NCBI RefSeq assembly: GCF_036689865.1
Contig: NZ_JBAHUQ010000004.1
Coordinates: forward strand, 62,001 to 126,000
From: Magnetococcus sp. PR-3
GTDB taxonomy: Bacteria; Pseudomonadota; Magnetococcia; Magnetococcales; Magnetococcaceae
Length of the DNA stretch: 64,000 nt
Reading direction: 5' to 3'
Below are positions 38,276 through 45,967 of the stretch, piece after piece (position 1 is the stretch's first letter; each line of letters opens with the position of its first letter). Both the position numbers and the translations under genes were made by a program. The notes under the pieces were generated by a model. That model did not search any database. It saw only the letters and a program-made list of their open reading frames with translations, and was not told where the DNA came from.

Positions 38276-38971
38276 TCAGTGTATACCTTCAGCTTTGGCG
38301 TAGAGATAGCCAGCCCCTCGAACGGTATGGATGCGTTGGGTGCCATCTGCATGGTTGCCCAGCTTTTTACGCAGGGAGCTGATGTGCATATCCACACTGC
38401 GATCATAGGCCATATGTTTACGTCCCAACCCCTGTAGCGAGAGCTGATCCTTATCGACCACTTGACCCGCTTGGTGTAAAAGCTGTTGTAAAATATTGAA
38501 CTCAGCAGAGGTTAGTTCAACAGGCTGCCCCGCCAAGCTAACCCGGCGAGCTTGGGGGTTAAGGGTAAGATCCCCCTGAGTTTGGGTCGCAAGGAGGGGT
38601 TCAATGCTGCCATGGGAACGGCGCAGTAGGGCGCGTAGCCGAGCGACTAAAACTCTGGGGCTGCAGGGCTTGGCCAAATAGTCATCCGCACCAATCTCTA
38701 AGCCGATGATGCTGTCGGTCTCATCCCCCCGAGCCGTAAGCATAATAACCGGTACGTGGCTGTGGGGGCGTAACTGACGGAGAACATCAAACCCGTTAAG
38801 ACCCGGCAGCATGACATCCAGCACCAGGGCGGCGTAGGCGCCTGTCATTGCTTTTTCCAGAGCACTGGGTCCGTCATGGGCCATGTGGCACTCAAACCCT
38901 TCATCGTGAAGGTATTCTGCCAGCATAGAACAGAGTTTTTTATCATCGTCGATAAGGAGAATGCGGCTCAT
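38276..38971 (-). CDS. CpxR-like OmpR-family response regulator
   Basis: A 231-residue OmpR-type regulator. The receiver begins MSRILLIDDDKKLCSMLAEYL, with Asp52 in LVLDVMLPGLNG and Lys in DDYLAKPCSPRVLVARL; the latter segment is very CpxR-like. The C-terminal winged helix includes LTSAEFNILQQLL and DRSVDMHISSLRKKLG. I chose the ATG at 38971, preceded by AGGA. The DNA just upstream (38972-39699) and the RND operon downstream are candidate targets. Confidence 0.94.
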   Translation of the reverse strand: MSRILLIDDDKKLCSMLAEYLHDEGFECHMAHDGPSALEKAMTGAYAALVLDVMLPGLNGFDVLRQLRPHSHVPVIMLTARGDETDSIIGLEIGADDYLAKPCSPRVLVARLRALLRRSHGSIEPLLATQTQGDLTLNPQARRVSLAGQPVELTSAEFNILQQLLHQAGQVVDKDQLSLQGLGRKHMAYDRSVDMHISSLRKKLGNHADGTQRIHTVRGAGYLYAKAEGIH

Positions 38972-39236
38972 GGTAACGTTTCCTGTGGGTATGGGATCGA
39001 TGCACCATTCTTTTCTATTTGCAACGCTGTGCAAAGGCTCCTGACATATCTTTACACTTATCCTGCCCACCTTTACATGGACCAAGAGTACCTTAATCTT
39101 CACATTACGCCTTTTGGAAACGCATCCTCAGTACCGTTTGGGTATGAAAAAAGTGTGGTGCTGTTTTACCAAGGGTGGAATGTGTGGTGTCAGGCTGGGT
39201 TGATGGCATGCTGCTTGGGCTAAAAAGTGACGAAAG
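38972..39236. promoter_or_regulatory. Control region upstream of the CpxR-like gene
   Basis: This is the left part of a 728-base gap between the regulator (minus) and the EF-hand gene (plus). It must hold the regulator promoter. A plus-strand terminator at its right end implies a plus-strand transcript starting here. A 48-codon open frame from 39076 exists but has no ribosome site and is not claimed as a gene. Confidence 0.45.
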
Positions 39237-39268
39237 AGGGGTCGCTTTCTAAAGAGATCCCTTTTTTT
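39237..39268 (+). terminator. Plus-strand terminator without a visible gene
   Basis: AGGGGTC (39237-39243) pairs with GATCCCT (39256-39262; one G-U), with a nested CTTT/AAAG pairing in the loop and seven T (39262-39268) immediately after. A competing pairing GAAAG (39232-39236) with CTTTC (39245-39249) is mutually exclusive with the lower stem. No plus-strand gene precedes it, so it may end a small RNA or attenuate a leader. Confidence 0.7.
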
Positions 39269-39310
39269 GACCTAAACTTTTCCTAGTGGGATGCAGTAAA
39301 GCATATGGTG

Positions 39311-39438
39311 CATGAAAAAGTGTGGCGATGGGTGTCCCAGGGGTGGGAGCGTTCGCGCTGACGGCCATTGAAGAATGGCTAATGCCGATTGCATGAGCTT
39401 TTTCATGGGAGGGTGTCGTTTTTTACCGAACGGCATCC
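39311..39438 (+). ncRNA. Candidate structured RNA upstream of the EF-hand gene
   Basis: A ten-base helix, CATGAAAAAG (39311-39320) with CTTTTTCATG (39398-39407), encloses three small hairpins: TCCCA/TGGGA (39335-39348, GGGG loop), AGCG/CGCT with a TTCG tetraloop (39348-39359), and GCCATT/AATGGC (39364-39379, GAAG loop). The 3' strand of the helix can also fold locally as CATGA/TCATG. A terminator-like stem, GGGTGTCGTT (39411-39420) with AACGGCATCC (39429-39438), then leads into a T-rich run. I recognise no known RNA family. The strand is inferred from the T-rich tail. Confidence 0.5.
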
Positions 39439-39699
39439 TCTTTTCTTTTCTGGTCCTTTCCTACCGGAAATTGTTGCCTAGCTGGCCACACGGTAGAAAT
39501 TGCCGGATCGTATGTGAGATGTGTGTAAGTGCAAGAAAATAAAGAAAATATGAATTGGCATGATCGGTGAAATGGTATAAACGCTTCCATCCCACCCCGA
39601 TGGACAACTCACCTTCACGCCTTTTCATTTTTGGACAGTAAACACTGTCATTATTTTAGATTTCCTGATGGGAAATCGTTCATCGAAGAGGTGAAAATC

Positions 39700-40326
39700 A
39701 TGTTTTCAATGAGTGGAATGAATCCAATGATGAGCCAAATGGGCCAATCCAACGGTATGAGCCGTGGGGGTGGTATGGGCCGTATGGATCAGATGGGAGG
39801 ACCTCCCAAAGCAGAAGATATTATTAGTAAGCTGGACCAGGACGGTAACGGGACCATTGGTGTTGAAGAGGCCAAGGGTCCCATGGCAGATCATTTTAGT
39901 GATGCCGACAGCGACAGTGATGGCCAGTTAACTGCGGATGAGTTAACCAGTGCCATGGAGAGCTTTCAGGCGCAAATGCAGGGCCAGATGGGTGGCATGC
40001 AGGGCGGTATGGGTGGCATGCACGGTGGTGGTATGCGCGGCCCATCTGTTGAGCAACTGATGGCGGATATGGATGAAGATGGTGATGAGTCCATTAGTAG
40101 CGATGAAGCACGCGGTCCTCTTTCAGATATGTTCAGTGAAGTGGACAGCGATGGTGATGGCCTAATTACCAGCAGTGAGTTGGAAGAGGGCATGGCCAAT
40201 ATGCCTCCACCACCACCTCCCCCTAACAACATGATGGCTGGCACCAACAATATGGACCTGCTCTCTCAGTTGATTGGGAATGATGAGGAAGATGAGGATA
40301 GCCTTATGAGTCTCCTCAGCGCTTAA
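39700..40326 (+). CDS. EF-hand calcium-binding protein
   Basis: A 208-residue protein with four EF-hand loops: DQDGNGTIGVEEA, DADSDSDGQLTADEL, DMDEDGDESISSDEA and DSDGDGLITSSEL, arranged as two pairs separated by a Met/Gly/Gln-rich linker (MQGQMGGMQGG). The N-terminus is also Met/Gly rich, with no signal peptide. A proline run and a highly acidic tail close the protein. The ATG at 39700 has GAGGTG upstream and removes an unlikely 23-residue extension. It should bind calcium; possible regulation by the nearby Cpx-like pair is inference. Confidence 0.9.
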   Translation: MFSMSGMNPMMSQMGQSNGMSRGGGMGRMDQMGGPPKAEDIISKLDQDGNGTIGVEEAKGPMADHFSDADSDSDGQLTADELTSAMESFQAQMQGQMGGMQGGMGGMHGGGMRGPSVEQLMADMDEDGDESISSDEARGPLSDMFSEVDSDGDGLITSSELEEGMANMPPPPPPPNNMMAGTNNMDLLSQLIGNDEEDEDSLMSLLSA

Positions 40327-40352
40327 TTGGACGCCTCATCGCATAAAAAAAA

Positions 40353-40379
40353 CCCCGGCTCTCATGCCGGGGTTTTTTT
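40353..40379 (+). terminator. Terminator after the EF-hand gene
   Basis: CCCCGGC (40353-40359) pairs with GCCGGGG (40366-40372), followed by seven T (40373-40379) and preceded by an A run. It lies 27 bases after the stop codon. Confidence 0.93.
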
Positions 40380-40410
40380 GTTTGGTAAGGTTCATCCATG
40401 AACCATGCAT

Positions 40411-40436
40411 AAAACCCCTGGTGTGGACACCAGGGT
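40411..40436 (-). terminator. Probable terminator of the small membrane protein gene
   Basis: CCCTGGTG (40416-40423) and CACCAGGG (40428-40435) form a perfect eight-base stem with a four-base loop. Read on the minus strand it is followed by G then TTTT, which suits the end of the 40529-40663 transcript. A separate palindrome GGTTCAT/ATGAACC (40389-40404) sits between this and the EF-hand terminator. Confidence 0.6.
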
Positions 40437-40528
40437 AAAAAGAACAGGTGCTGAGCGACCTGCTCTTTTTATCTTTTGAACATCTGTCGATCCAGGTCGG
40501 CTCTTTAACCGTTTTGGATGGTATAATT

Positions 40529-40663
40529 TTACCCATGTAGGTGGTGTGTAGGCGGTAGCGCTTCTATATGGTGTACCAGCCGGTTCCACAACCAGCGAGA
40601 TAGATAGAGCATGCCGAGCATGGGTACGATATAAAAGAATATTTCCAACATCATCGTTAACAT
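40529..40663 (-). CDS. Small membrane protein, 44 residues
   Basis: A short frame with a near-ideal ribosome site, AAGGAG (40670-40675), six bases before the ATG. It encodes MLTMMLEIFFYIVPMLGMLY as a single membrane helix, then a basic/aromatic segment SRWLWNRLVHHIEALPP and a His-rich end (THHLHG). A terminator follows. No family is recognised. It lies next to znuA on the same strand, and its histidines would suit a metal link, but this is speculative. Confidence 0.6.
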   Translation of the reverse strand: MLTMMLEIFFYIVPMLGMLYLSRWLWNRLVHHIEALPPTHHLHG

Positions 40664-40727
40664 GGCCAACTCCTTCATTTGTCAGATTACACATACTCCC
40701 CTTAGCGTGTTGTTTAACTATTAGACA

Positions 40728-40743
40728 ATTAGAATGTTCTAAT
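40728..40743. promoter_or_regulatory. 16-bp palindrome upstream of the small membrane protein gene
   Basis: ATTAGAA and TTCTAAT flank a TG dinucleotide, forming an operator-like palindrome in the 134-base gap between znuA and the 44-residue gene. It does not match the Zur box at 41796-41819. It could be a repressor site for the small gene. Confidence 0.45.
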
Positions 40744-40797
40744 GGTTGCCTGTTGCATTGTAAAACCTGTAACCAATTGGCAACGATGATTGATGCA

Positions 40798-41784
40798 TTA
40801 AGGTCTGCTTAAACAGTGATTCAAACGATTGGCCATGGTGGTGAGCAGCGTATGGTAGGCGGTGGGGCCTGCTGGAATTTGACTGCCCAGTGGGTCCAGT
40901 TCTGCGGTTTGAATATCGCTATGGCGCACCAAGGCGTTGATCATGGCCGGTTCAAATTGGGGTTCAGAAAAAAGGCAGATAGCCCCTGTGCTCTGTATGG
41001 TTTGGCGGATCTGCATGACGCGTTTGGCGCTTGGTTTTTGTTCAGGGTTTAAGGTTAAAGCCCCAGTAGATGAGAGACCATAACGGTCCTCAAAATAGTG
41101 ATAAGCATCGTGAAAAACGATGTAGGGCCGTTTTTGTATAGGCTTGAGCTGTGCGGCCAACTGTTGATCCAGTTGTATGAGATCTTTAATCAATTTCTGG
41201 GTGTTCTGTTCATAGGCCGTCTTATGATCGGGATCGATGTGGCTTAAGTGTTTGGCCATAGACTTGACCAGAATGATGCTCTGTAAAGGATCCAGCCATA
41301 TATGTACATCCCACTGGCCATGGTCATGGTGTGCCTCATGCGCCTTATGGTCGTCATGATCATCATGATCCTCATGCGCCTTATGATCTTCGGTCTCATT
41401 CTGCTCTGACCAGTTATTTGGTGGACGGTTTTTTAAGCGCTTTATGCCCTCGGTTTGGGCAAGGGAGACCTGCTTGGCATGCTGTCCCAGCGTGGCCAAA
41501 GGCTTGATTAAAAAGGTCTCTAAATCTTCTCCCATCCAAAATACCAGATCAGCTCGTCGTAGCTGCATGGCTTGGGAAGGGCGTAAAGCATAGCTGTGGG
41601 GGGAACCCGCACCATCCAGCAATAAGCTGGGTTGGCCGACCCCATTCATAATCTGGCTGACCAAACTATGAATGGGTTTAATACTGACCACGACCCGTGG
41701 TGCCGCCCAGCTTGTGGTGGCAAAGGCCAGTACACTGATCAAGGCAAAGAATGTACGAAAGAGTAGGGCAGAAGATTGAGGCAT
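40798..41784 (-). CDS. znuA: Zinc ABC transporter substrate-binding protein
   Basis: The periplasmic zinc-capture protein for the ZnuBC transporter. From the ATG at 41784 it has a signal peptide ending near TTSWAAPRV, then VSIKPIHSLVSQIM, a histidine/aspartate-rich loop (HEDHDDHDDHKAHEAHHDHG, about residues 140-160) diagnostic of ZnuA, HIWLDP with a metal-ligand histidine, FHDAYHYFEDRYGL with another, and a C-terminal DPLGS segment. An in-frame GTG two codons upstream is an alternative start. It diverges from zur across a Zur box. Confidence 0.95.
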   Translation of the reverse strand: MPQSSALLFRTFFALISVLAFATTSWAAPRVVVSIKPIHSLVSQIMNGVGQPSLLLDGAGSPHSYALRPSQAMQLRRADLVFWMGEDLETFLIKPLATLGQHAKQVSLAQTEGIKRLKNRPPNNWSEQNETEDHKAHEDHDDHDDHKAHEAHHDHGQWDVHIWLDPLQSIILVKSMAKHLSHIDPDHKTAYEQNTQKLIKDLIQLDQQLAAQLKPIQKRPYIVFHDAYHYFEDRYGLSSTGALTLNPEQKPSAKRVMQIRQTIQSTGAICLFSEPQFEPAMINALVRHSDIQTAELDPLGSQIPAGPTAYHTLLTTMANRLNHCLSRP

Positions 41785-41795
41785 GGTCACATCCT

Positions 41796-41819
41796 GAAAT
41801 GTAATAGTATAACATTTTC
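41796..41819. promoter_or_regulatory. Zur box between znuA and zur
   Basis: The 24 bases from GAAATGT to ACATTTTC match the enterobacterial Zur consensus (GAAATGT...A/T-rich centre...ACATTTC) at nearly every position. It lies 12 bases before the znuA start and just upstream of a TATAAT at 41838-41843 on the zur side, so one bound Zur dimer pair could repress both directions when zinc is sufficient. Confidence 0.9.
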
Positions 41820-41906
41820 TTAAGGAGGTTAGCGTGGTATAATGCTGCGGTCAAGTAAGAATGATTCTCGACTAAGTTCTATTGCCGGTACCGCTGGAGT
41901 TTATGT

Positions 41907-42395
41907 ATGTCCTCTCCTTTTCCCACATGTGACCATGACCATGGCGCCTGTCTGAACGATGTTGTGGCCCGTGCTGAAATGGTCTGTACTCAGAACCATG
42001 CCCGTTTAACCGTGTTACGCAAAGAGGTCCTTACCATCTTAGCGGCCAGTCACCGGGCGATGACAGCCTATGAGATCTTGGAAGAGATGGTGGTGGGTGG
42101 TACCCGCAAGCCAGCCCCAATTACGGTCTACCGAACTTTGGAATTCCTGATGAGTATGGCATTGGTTCACCGAATTGAATCTCGTAATGCCTATTTTGTT
42201 TGCTACCAGCATGGTGATCATCATGATCAGGCTGTACAGGTCTGGATCTGCCGTAGTTGTGGTGTTGTTGCAGAGACCAATTCACCGCAAATGGTGACAT
42301 TAATTCCTCAATTAGCGCAGGAAATTGGCTTTAAGACAGTCAGTACGATTGTGGAAGTTGAGGGGGAGTGTCGCACATGTCAGCAGCAAGCCTAA
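41907..42395 (+). CDS. zur: Zinc uptake regulator, Fur family
   Basis: A 162-residue Fur-family repressor, here Zur by context. The winged helix covers about residues 25-95 (ARLTVLRKEVLTILAASHRAMTAYEIL; PITVYRTLEFLMSMALVHRIES); the metal domain has YQHGDHHDQAVQVWICRSCG and a final ECRTCQQQ, giving the two CxxC pairs of the structural zinc site. An N-terminal CDHDHGAC adds more possible ligands. It is followed by znuC with an overlap, so repressor and transporter share a transcript and an autoregulatory Zur box. Confidence 0.95.
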   Translation: MSSPFPTCDHDHGACLNDVVARAEMVCTQNHARLTVLRKEVLTILAASHRAMTAYEILEEMVVGGTRKPAPITVYRTLEFLMSMALVHRIESRNAYFVCYQHGDHHDQAVQVWICRSCGVVAETNSPQMVTLIPQLAQEIGFKTVSTIVEVEGECRTCQQQA

Positions 42396-43162
42396 CTGAG
42401 GTGGGGGATGTCCTTTTGACGGCGACAGAGCTCTGTGCCCGCCGTGGTGGCAACTTGGTTCTGGATCATGTCAATCTTTCCATCGGCGCAGGGGAGGTGG
42501 TCACCATTGTCGGGCCAAATGGTGCGGGTAAAAGCACCCTGCTTAAGTTGCTGTTGGGGGTGGAGGTGCCCGATGGGGGGCAGGTAAGCCGGAAAGCAGG
42601 TTTAAAAGTTGGTTATGTCCCACAGAGAATGCCCATTGATCCCATTTTACCCATGACAGTACGCCGGATGTTGCAGCTAACTGGGGTGCAGGATGAAACC
42701 GCTATGGTGGCGGTGCTTAAAGAGACCGGCGTAGCCCACCGTATGGAAGCGGACTTACATGGTTTGTCCGGGGGAGAGTTCCAACGGGTTCTGCTGGCAA
42801 GGGCGATGCTGCGGGCCCCTCAACTGTTGGTGTTGGATGAGCCTGTACAGGGGGTGGATTATGCCGGAGAAGTGGCCCTGTACCAGTTGATTGCGCAGCT
42901 GCGGGATCGACATGGTTGTGGGGTCTTGCTGGTTTCTCACGACCTGCATATGGTAATGCGGGATACCGATCGTGTGGTCTGCCTAAACCGCCATATCTGT
43001 TGTACCGGAACCCCCGCTCATGTGAGTAATCACCCTGAGTTTGCCCGGCTGTTTGGGGATCAGGCTATGGAGACACTGGCCCTGTATCAGCACCATCATA
43101 ACAGCTGTACCCACCACATTCATGACCCTCAACCATCCAAAACGGAGGCCAACTCATGTTGA
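42377..43162 (+). CDS. znuC: Zinc ABC transporter ATP-binding protein
   Basis: ATPase subunit of the zinc importer, about 261 residues. Walker A GPNGAGKSTLLKLLLG, signature LSGGEFQRVLLARAM, Walker B LLVLDEPVQGVD and switch SHDLHMVM are all intact, and the VGYVPQRMPIDPILPMTV segment is typical of ZnuC. The C-terminus is histidine rich (YQHHHNSCTHHIHD). I take the ATG at 42377, overlapping zur by 19 bases; a GTG at 42368 is possible. It overlaps znuB by seven bases. Confidence 0.95.
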   Translation: MSAASLTEVGDVLLTATELCARRGGNLVLDHVNLSIGAGEVVTIVGPNGAGKSTLLKLLLGVEVPDGGQVSRKAGLKVGYVPQRMPIDPILPMTVRRMLQLTGVQDETAMVAVLKETGVAHRMEADLHGLSGGEFQRVLLARAMLRAPQLLVLDEPVQGVDYAGEVALYQLIAQLRDRHGCGVLLVSHDLHMVMRDTDRVVCLNRHICCTGTPAHVSNHPEFARLFGDQAMETLALYQHHHNSCTHHIHDPQPSKTEANSC

Positions 43163-43968
43163 TGGACTTTGTGCTGTTGGCTTGGGTGGCTGGTTTGGGT
43201 GTCGCGTTGGTTAGTGGCCCTTTGGGCTGTTTTGTGGTGTGGCGACGCATGGCCTATTTTGGCGATACCATGGCCCATGGTGCCTTGCTGGGCATCGCCT
43301 TGGGGCTGCTGGTTGAATTAAATCTTACTTTGGGTGTGGTTTTGGTCTGTGTGGCCATTGCTTTGATCTTACTACTTCTACAGCGTAACCCATGGCTCTC
43401 TGGGGATGCCCTATTGGGTATTCTATCCCACAGCGCTCTGTCGTTGGGTATGGTTGGGGTTAGTTTTATGTCGGGTGTGCGGGTTGATCTTATCGCGTAC
43501 CTGTTTGGTGATATTTTATCGGTATCCTGGGCAGATGTGGGGTGGATTTATGGGGGGGGAACCATGGTGCTTTTGGTGCTTTGGCGTATATGGAACCCGC
43601 TCTTGGCCATGACGCTGCATGAAGGTTTGGCACGGGCAGAAGGGGTGCCCGTGGTGCAGATTCGCTTAATCTTTATGCTGCTGATTGCTGTGGTGATTGC
43701 GGTGGCCATGAAAATTGTGGGTATTCTGCTCATTACGGCACTGTTGATTATTCCAGCTGCGGCTGCACGTAATATCAGCCGTTCACCCGAACAGATGGCG
43801 CTGGGAGCGGTGTTGGTGGGGGCCTTGGCGGTGAGTGGTGGGTTGTGGTCTTCCCTTCAATGGGATACCCCTTCGGGTCCCTCAGTGGTGGTGGCCGCGC
43901 TCTGTCTGTTCTTGATCTCCTTGCTGTTAGGGGGGTGGAAACACCGGGGAGGGCGTCGTGTCGCATAA
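43156..43968 (+). CDS. znuB: Zinc ABC transporter permease
   Basis: The 270-residue membrane subunit of the zinc importer (ABC-3 family). Seven to eight hydrophobic helices are visible, with the family motifs GPLGCFVVWRRMAYFGDTMAH near residue 21, ISVSWADVGW-like coupling region (here FGDILSVSWADV), and ALLIIPAAAARNISRSPEQM near residue 195. It overlaps znuC before it and the CobW gene after it, so the whole zur-znuCB-cobW set is one transcription unit. Confidence 0.94.
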   Translation: MLMDFVLLAWVAGLGVALVSGPLGCFVVWRRMAYFGDTMAHGALLGIALGLLVELNLTLGVVLVCVAIALILLLLQRNPWLSGDALLGILSHSALSLGMVGVSFMSGVRVDLIAYLFGDILSVSWADVGWIYGGGTMVLLVLWRIWNPLLAMTLHEGLARAEGVPVVQIRLIFMLLIAVVIAVAMKIVGILLITALLIIPAAAARNISRSPEQMALGAVLVGALAVSGGLWSSLQWDTPSGPSVVVAALCLFLISLLLGGWKHRGGRRVA

Positions 43969-45010
43969 AAAAACCTTGCCTGTATCGATTCTTACAGGGT
44001 TTCTGGGCAGTGGCAAAACCACCCTGTTAAATCATTTGATCAAACAACCACAGATGAAAGAGACTTTGGTTTTGATCAATGAGTTTGGCCAGATCGGTAT
44101 AGACCATGATCTGGTTGCGGAGTCCTTGGAAGAGGTGGCCGTGGAGCTGAGCAGTGGGTGTTTGTGCTGCTCAATCCGGGGTGATCTGGTTAAAACACTG
44201 CGTGATGCCCAATGGCGTTTCGCCCGGGAGGGTAAACCCTGGTTTAAACGGGTGGTGATCGAGACCACCGGGTTGGCAGATCCTGCCCCCATTTTGCACA
44301 CTTTGATGACCGATGAGGTGATTGTTCGTCAGTATCATCTGGAAGGGGTGCTCACCGTAGTGGATGCGGTAAATGGTTCGAACACATTGGATCAGCAGGA
44401 GGAGTCGCGTAAACAGGTAGCTGTTGCCGATCGGTTGTTAATCAGTAAAACCGACCTGGCTGATGCTGATACCTTGCAGGCGTTACAGCACCACTTACGC
44501 CAGTTTAATCCGGCGGCACCTCAGATTGTGGTTACCCATGGGGAGTATGACCCAGAGCAGTTGTGGGCCATTGGGCCCTACCATCCCGATAGTCGGGGGA
44601 GCCAGGTACAGGCTTGGTTACAGGCAGAGGCCTATCATATAGAAGAGGATGACCACCACCATCATCATCACGATGTTAATCGGCATAATGAACAGATCCG
44701 CGCGATCTGTATTACGCTGGATGAACCGGTGCATGCTCAGGCATTGGAGCAGTGGTTGGAACTGCTGCTGATGTTAAAAGGTCCCGATTTTTTGCGTATT
44801 AAGGGCATGGTGAATGTGGTGGGGTTTGAGGGGCCTATGGTGATCCATGGTGTGCAGCATATCTTCCACAACCCCGTCCAACTTCCAACATGGCCATCGG
44901 AGGATCATCGTAGCCGTATGGTCTTTATCACCCGTGATATGGAAGAGGCGCAACTACGGGGAACATTAGATATTTTAGAGGCGGCTAACCGTGCCATCTC
45001 ATCCAAATAA
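43958..45010 (+). CDS. CobW/COG0523-family GTPase, probable zinc chaperone
   Basis: A 350-residue G3E P-loop GTPase. It starts at GTG 43958, overlapping znuB by 11 bases. Features: Walker A GFLGSGKTTLLNHL, the metal-binding CLCC motif in SGCLCCSIRGDL, ETTGLADPAP, the guanine-binding SKTDLAD, a histidine-rich linker EEDDHHHHHHD (about 223-235) and the CobW C-terminal domain ending with FITRDMEEAQLRG. Membership of the Zur operon indicates zinc delivery under starvation, as for ZigA/ZNG1-type members. Confidence 0.93.
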   Translation: MSHKKTLPVSILTGFLGSGKTTLLNHLIKQPQMKETLVLINEFGQIGIDHDLVAESLEEVAVELSSGCLCCSIRGDLVKTLRDAQWRFAREGKPWFKRVVIETTGLADPAPILHTLMTDEVIVRQYHLEGVLTVVDAVNGSNTLDQQEESRKQVAVADRLLISKTDLADADTLQALQHHLRQFNPAAPQIVVTHGEYDPEQLWAIGPYHPDSRGSQVQAWLQAEAYHIEEDDHHHHHHDVNRHNEQIRAICITLDEPVHAQALEQWLELLLMLKGPDFLRIKGMVNVVGFEGPMVIHGVQHIFHNPVQLPTWPSEDHRSRMVFITRDMEEAQLRGTLDILEAANRAISSK

Positions 45011-45313
45011 AGGGGGGGATCTCTTTGGGTGGATCATGATCGTTCCTCTCACCTTATGGTTAGACGGGTCTAAGTCTCTTCCTTGTTATCAGCTTATCTC
45101 TCTCTCACTCTTTTCTTTACGTCCTGCTATCACGACCCCTCATCATACTTCCCCCTTAAATCTGTGCCATATAGGTTTTTAGAGCGGTGGGTTGTTGGGT
45201 GTTCTCTATTTTTTGCTCAGCTTTTTTGGGGAAAATGGGAACGTCTGTTGCCTATAACTTCTCAAAGACATGATAGGGCAAGGGTGTATATGTTGTAACT
45301 GGGAGGGGATCAA
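45011..45313. other. Intergenic region without a visible gene
   Basis: About 300 bases between the CobW gene and the peroxiredoxin-like gene. I see no supported gene and no clear terminator hairpin, only a short GATCATGATC palindrome near 45032. A promoter for the downstream gene is expected in the right half. Confidence 0.4.
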
Positions 45314-45967
45314 ATGACCATGCAAGCGCAGTTGAACGCCATTCATGAACAGACATTGGCCAAGTTACCGACAGAAGCGGTGCAGTTTGATGAAAGTACC
45401 CAAGCTTTGGTGCAATCAGGCTTGGACCAGAACTGTTTAAAAGTTGGAGAGGTTGCACCTGAATTTGTCTTGCCTGATGTAAAAGGTAAGATGGTCGAGC
45501 TTGCCTACCTGCTCAAACAGGGACCGCTTATTCTGAATTTTTACCGTGGAGGGTGGTGCCCCTACTGTAATTTGGAGCTCAAAGCCCTACAGATAGCCAT
45601 GCCTTGGTTTGAGGATTATGACGCCAACTTGGTGGCCATTAGCCCCCAACTTCCTGATGCCTCTTTAAGTACCGTGGAGAAAGATGGCCTAAGCTACCCT
45701 GTGTTAAGTGATGTGGGTAACGTCATTGCGCGAAAATATGGTTTGGTTTTCGCGGTGGAGGAGGCCTTGAGGCCCATCTACCTGCGCCTGGGCTTGGATC
45801 TGCCGGCAAGTAATGGGGATGATAGTTTTGAACTGCCCATGCCCGGTACTTTTATTCTGGATCAGCAGGGGGTTATACGTGGGGCTTTTGTCAACGCGGA
45901 CTATAAACAGCGTATGGAGCCCACAGATATTGTGATGGTATTAAAGCAGATCAAAGGGGTTGAGTAG
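45314..45967 (+). CDS. Peroxiredoxin-like protein (AhpC/TSA family)
   Basis: A 217-residue thioredoxin-fold peroxidase-like protein. After an N-terminal helical region (about 1-42) the domain opens with VGEVAPEFVLPDVKGK; the active motif FYRGGWCPYCNLEL contains Cys82 and Cys85 in a CxxC arrangement, and the distal MPGTFILDQQGVIRGAF strand matches the family. It likely reduces peroxides or disulfides in the cytoplasm. GGGAGG precedes the ATG. It is transcribed alone. Confidence 0.9.
   Translation: MTMQAQLNAIHEQTLAKLPTEAVQFDESTQALVQSGLDQNCLKVGEVAPEFVLPDVKGKMVELAYLLKQGPLILNFYRGGWCPYCNLELKALQIAMPWFEDYDANLVAISPQLPDASLSTVEKDGLSYPVLSDVGNVIARKYGLVFAVEEALRPIYLRLGLDLPASNGDDSFELPMPGTFILDQQGVIRGAFVNADYKQRMEPTDIVMVLKQIKGVE

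Noticed and set aside
39076-39222. 48-codon plus-strand frame
   Set aside because: No ribosome site, unusual composition, and it runs into the terminator region.
38876-39223. 115-codon plus-strand frame over the CpxR-like start
   Set aside because: It is antisense to a clear receiver domain and has no family match.
39160-39225. Resemblance to signal recognition particle RNA (GGTGCTGTTTTACCA)
   Set aside because: The essential GGAAG-type tetraloop core that should follow is absent.
39311-39438. Possible TPP or fluoride riboswitch because of GCTAATGCC and GGC motifs
   Set aside because: The conserved CTGAGA and other core elements are missing; kept only as an unclassified structured candidate.
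40392-40694. A 100-codon minus-strand frame
   Set aside because: It overlaps the terminators and lacks a good ribosome site. The 44-residue frame inside it has AAGGAG and a membrane helix.
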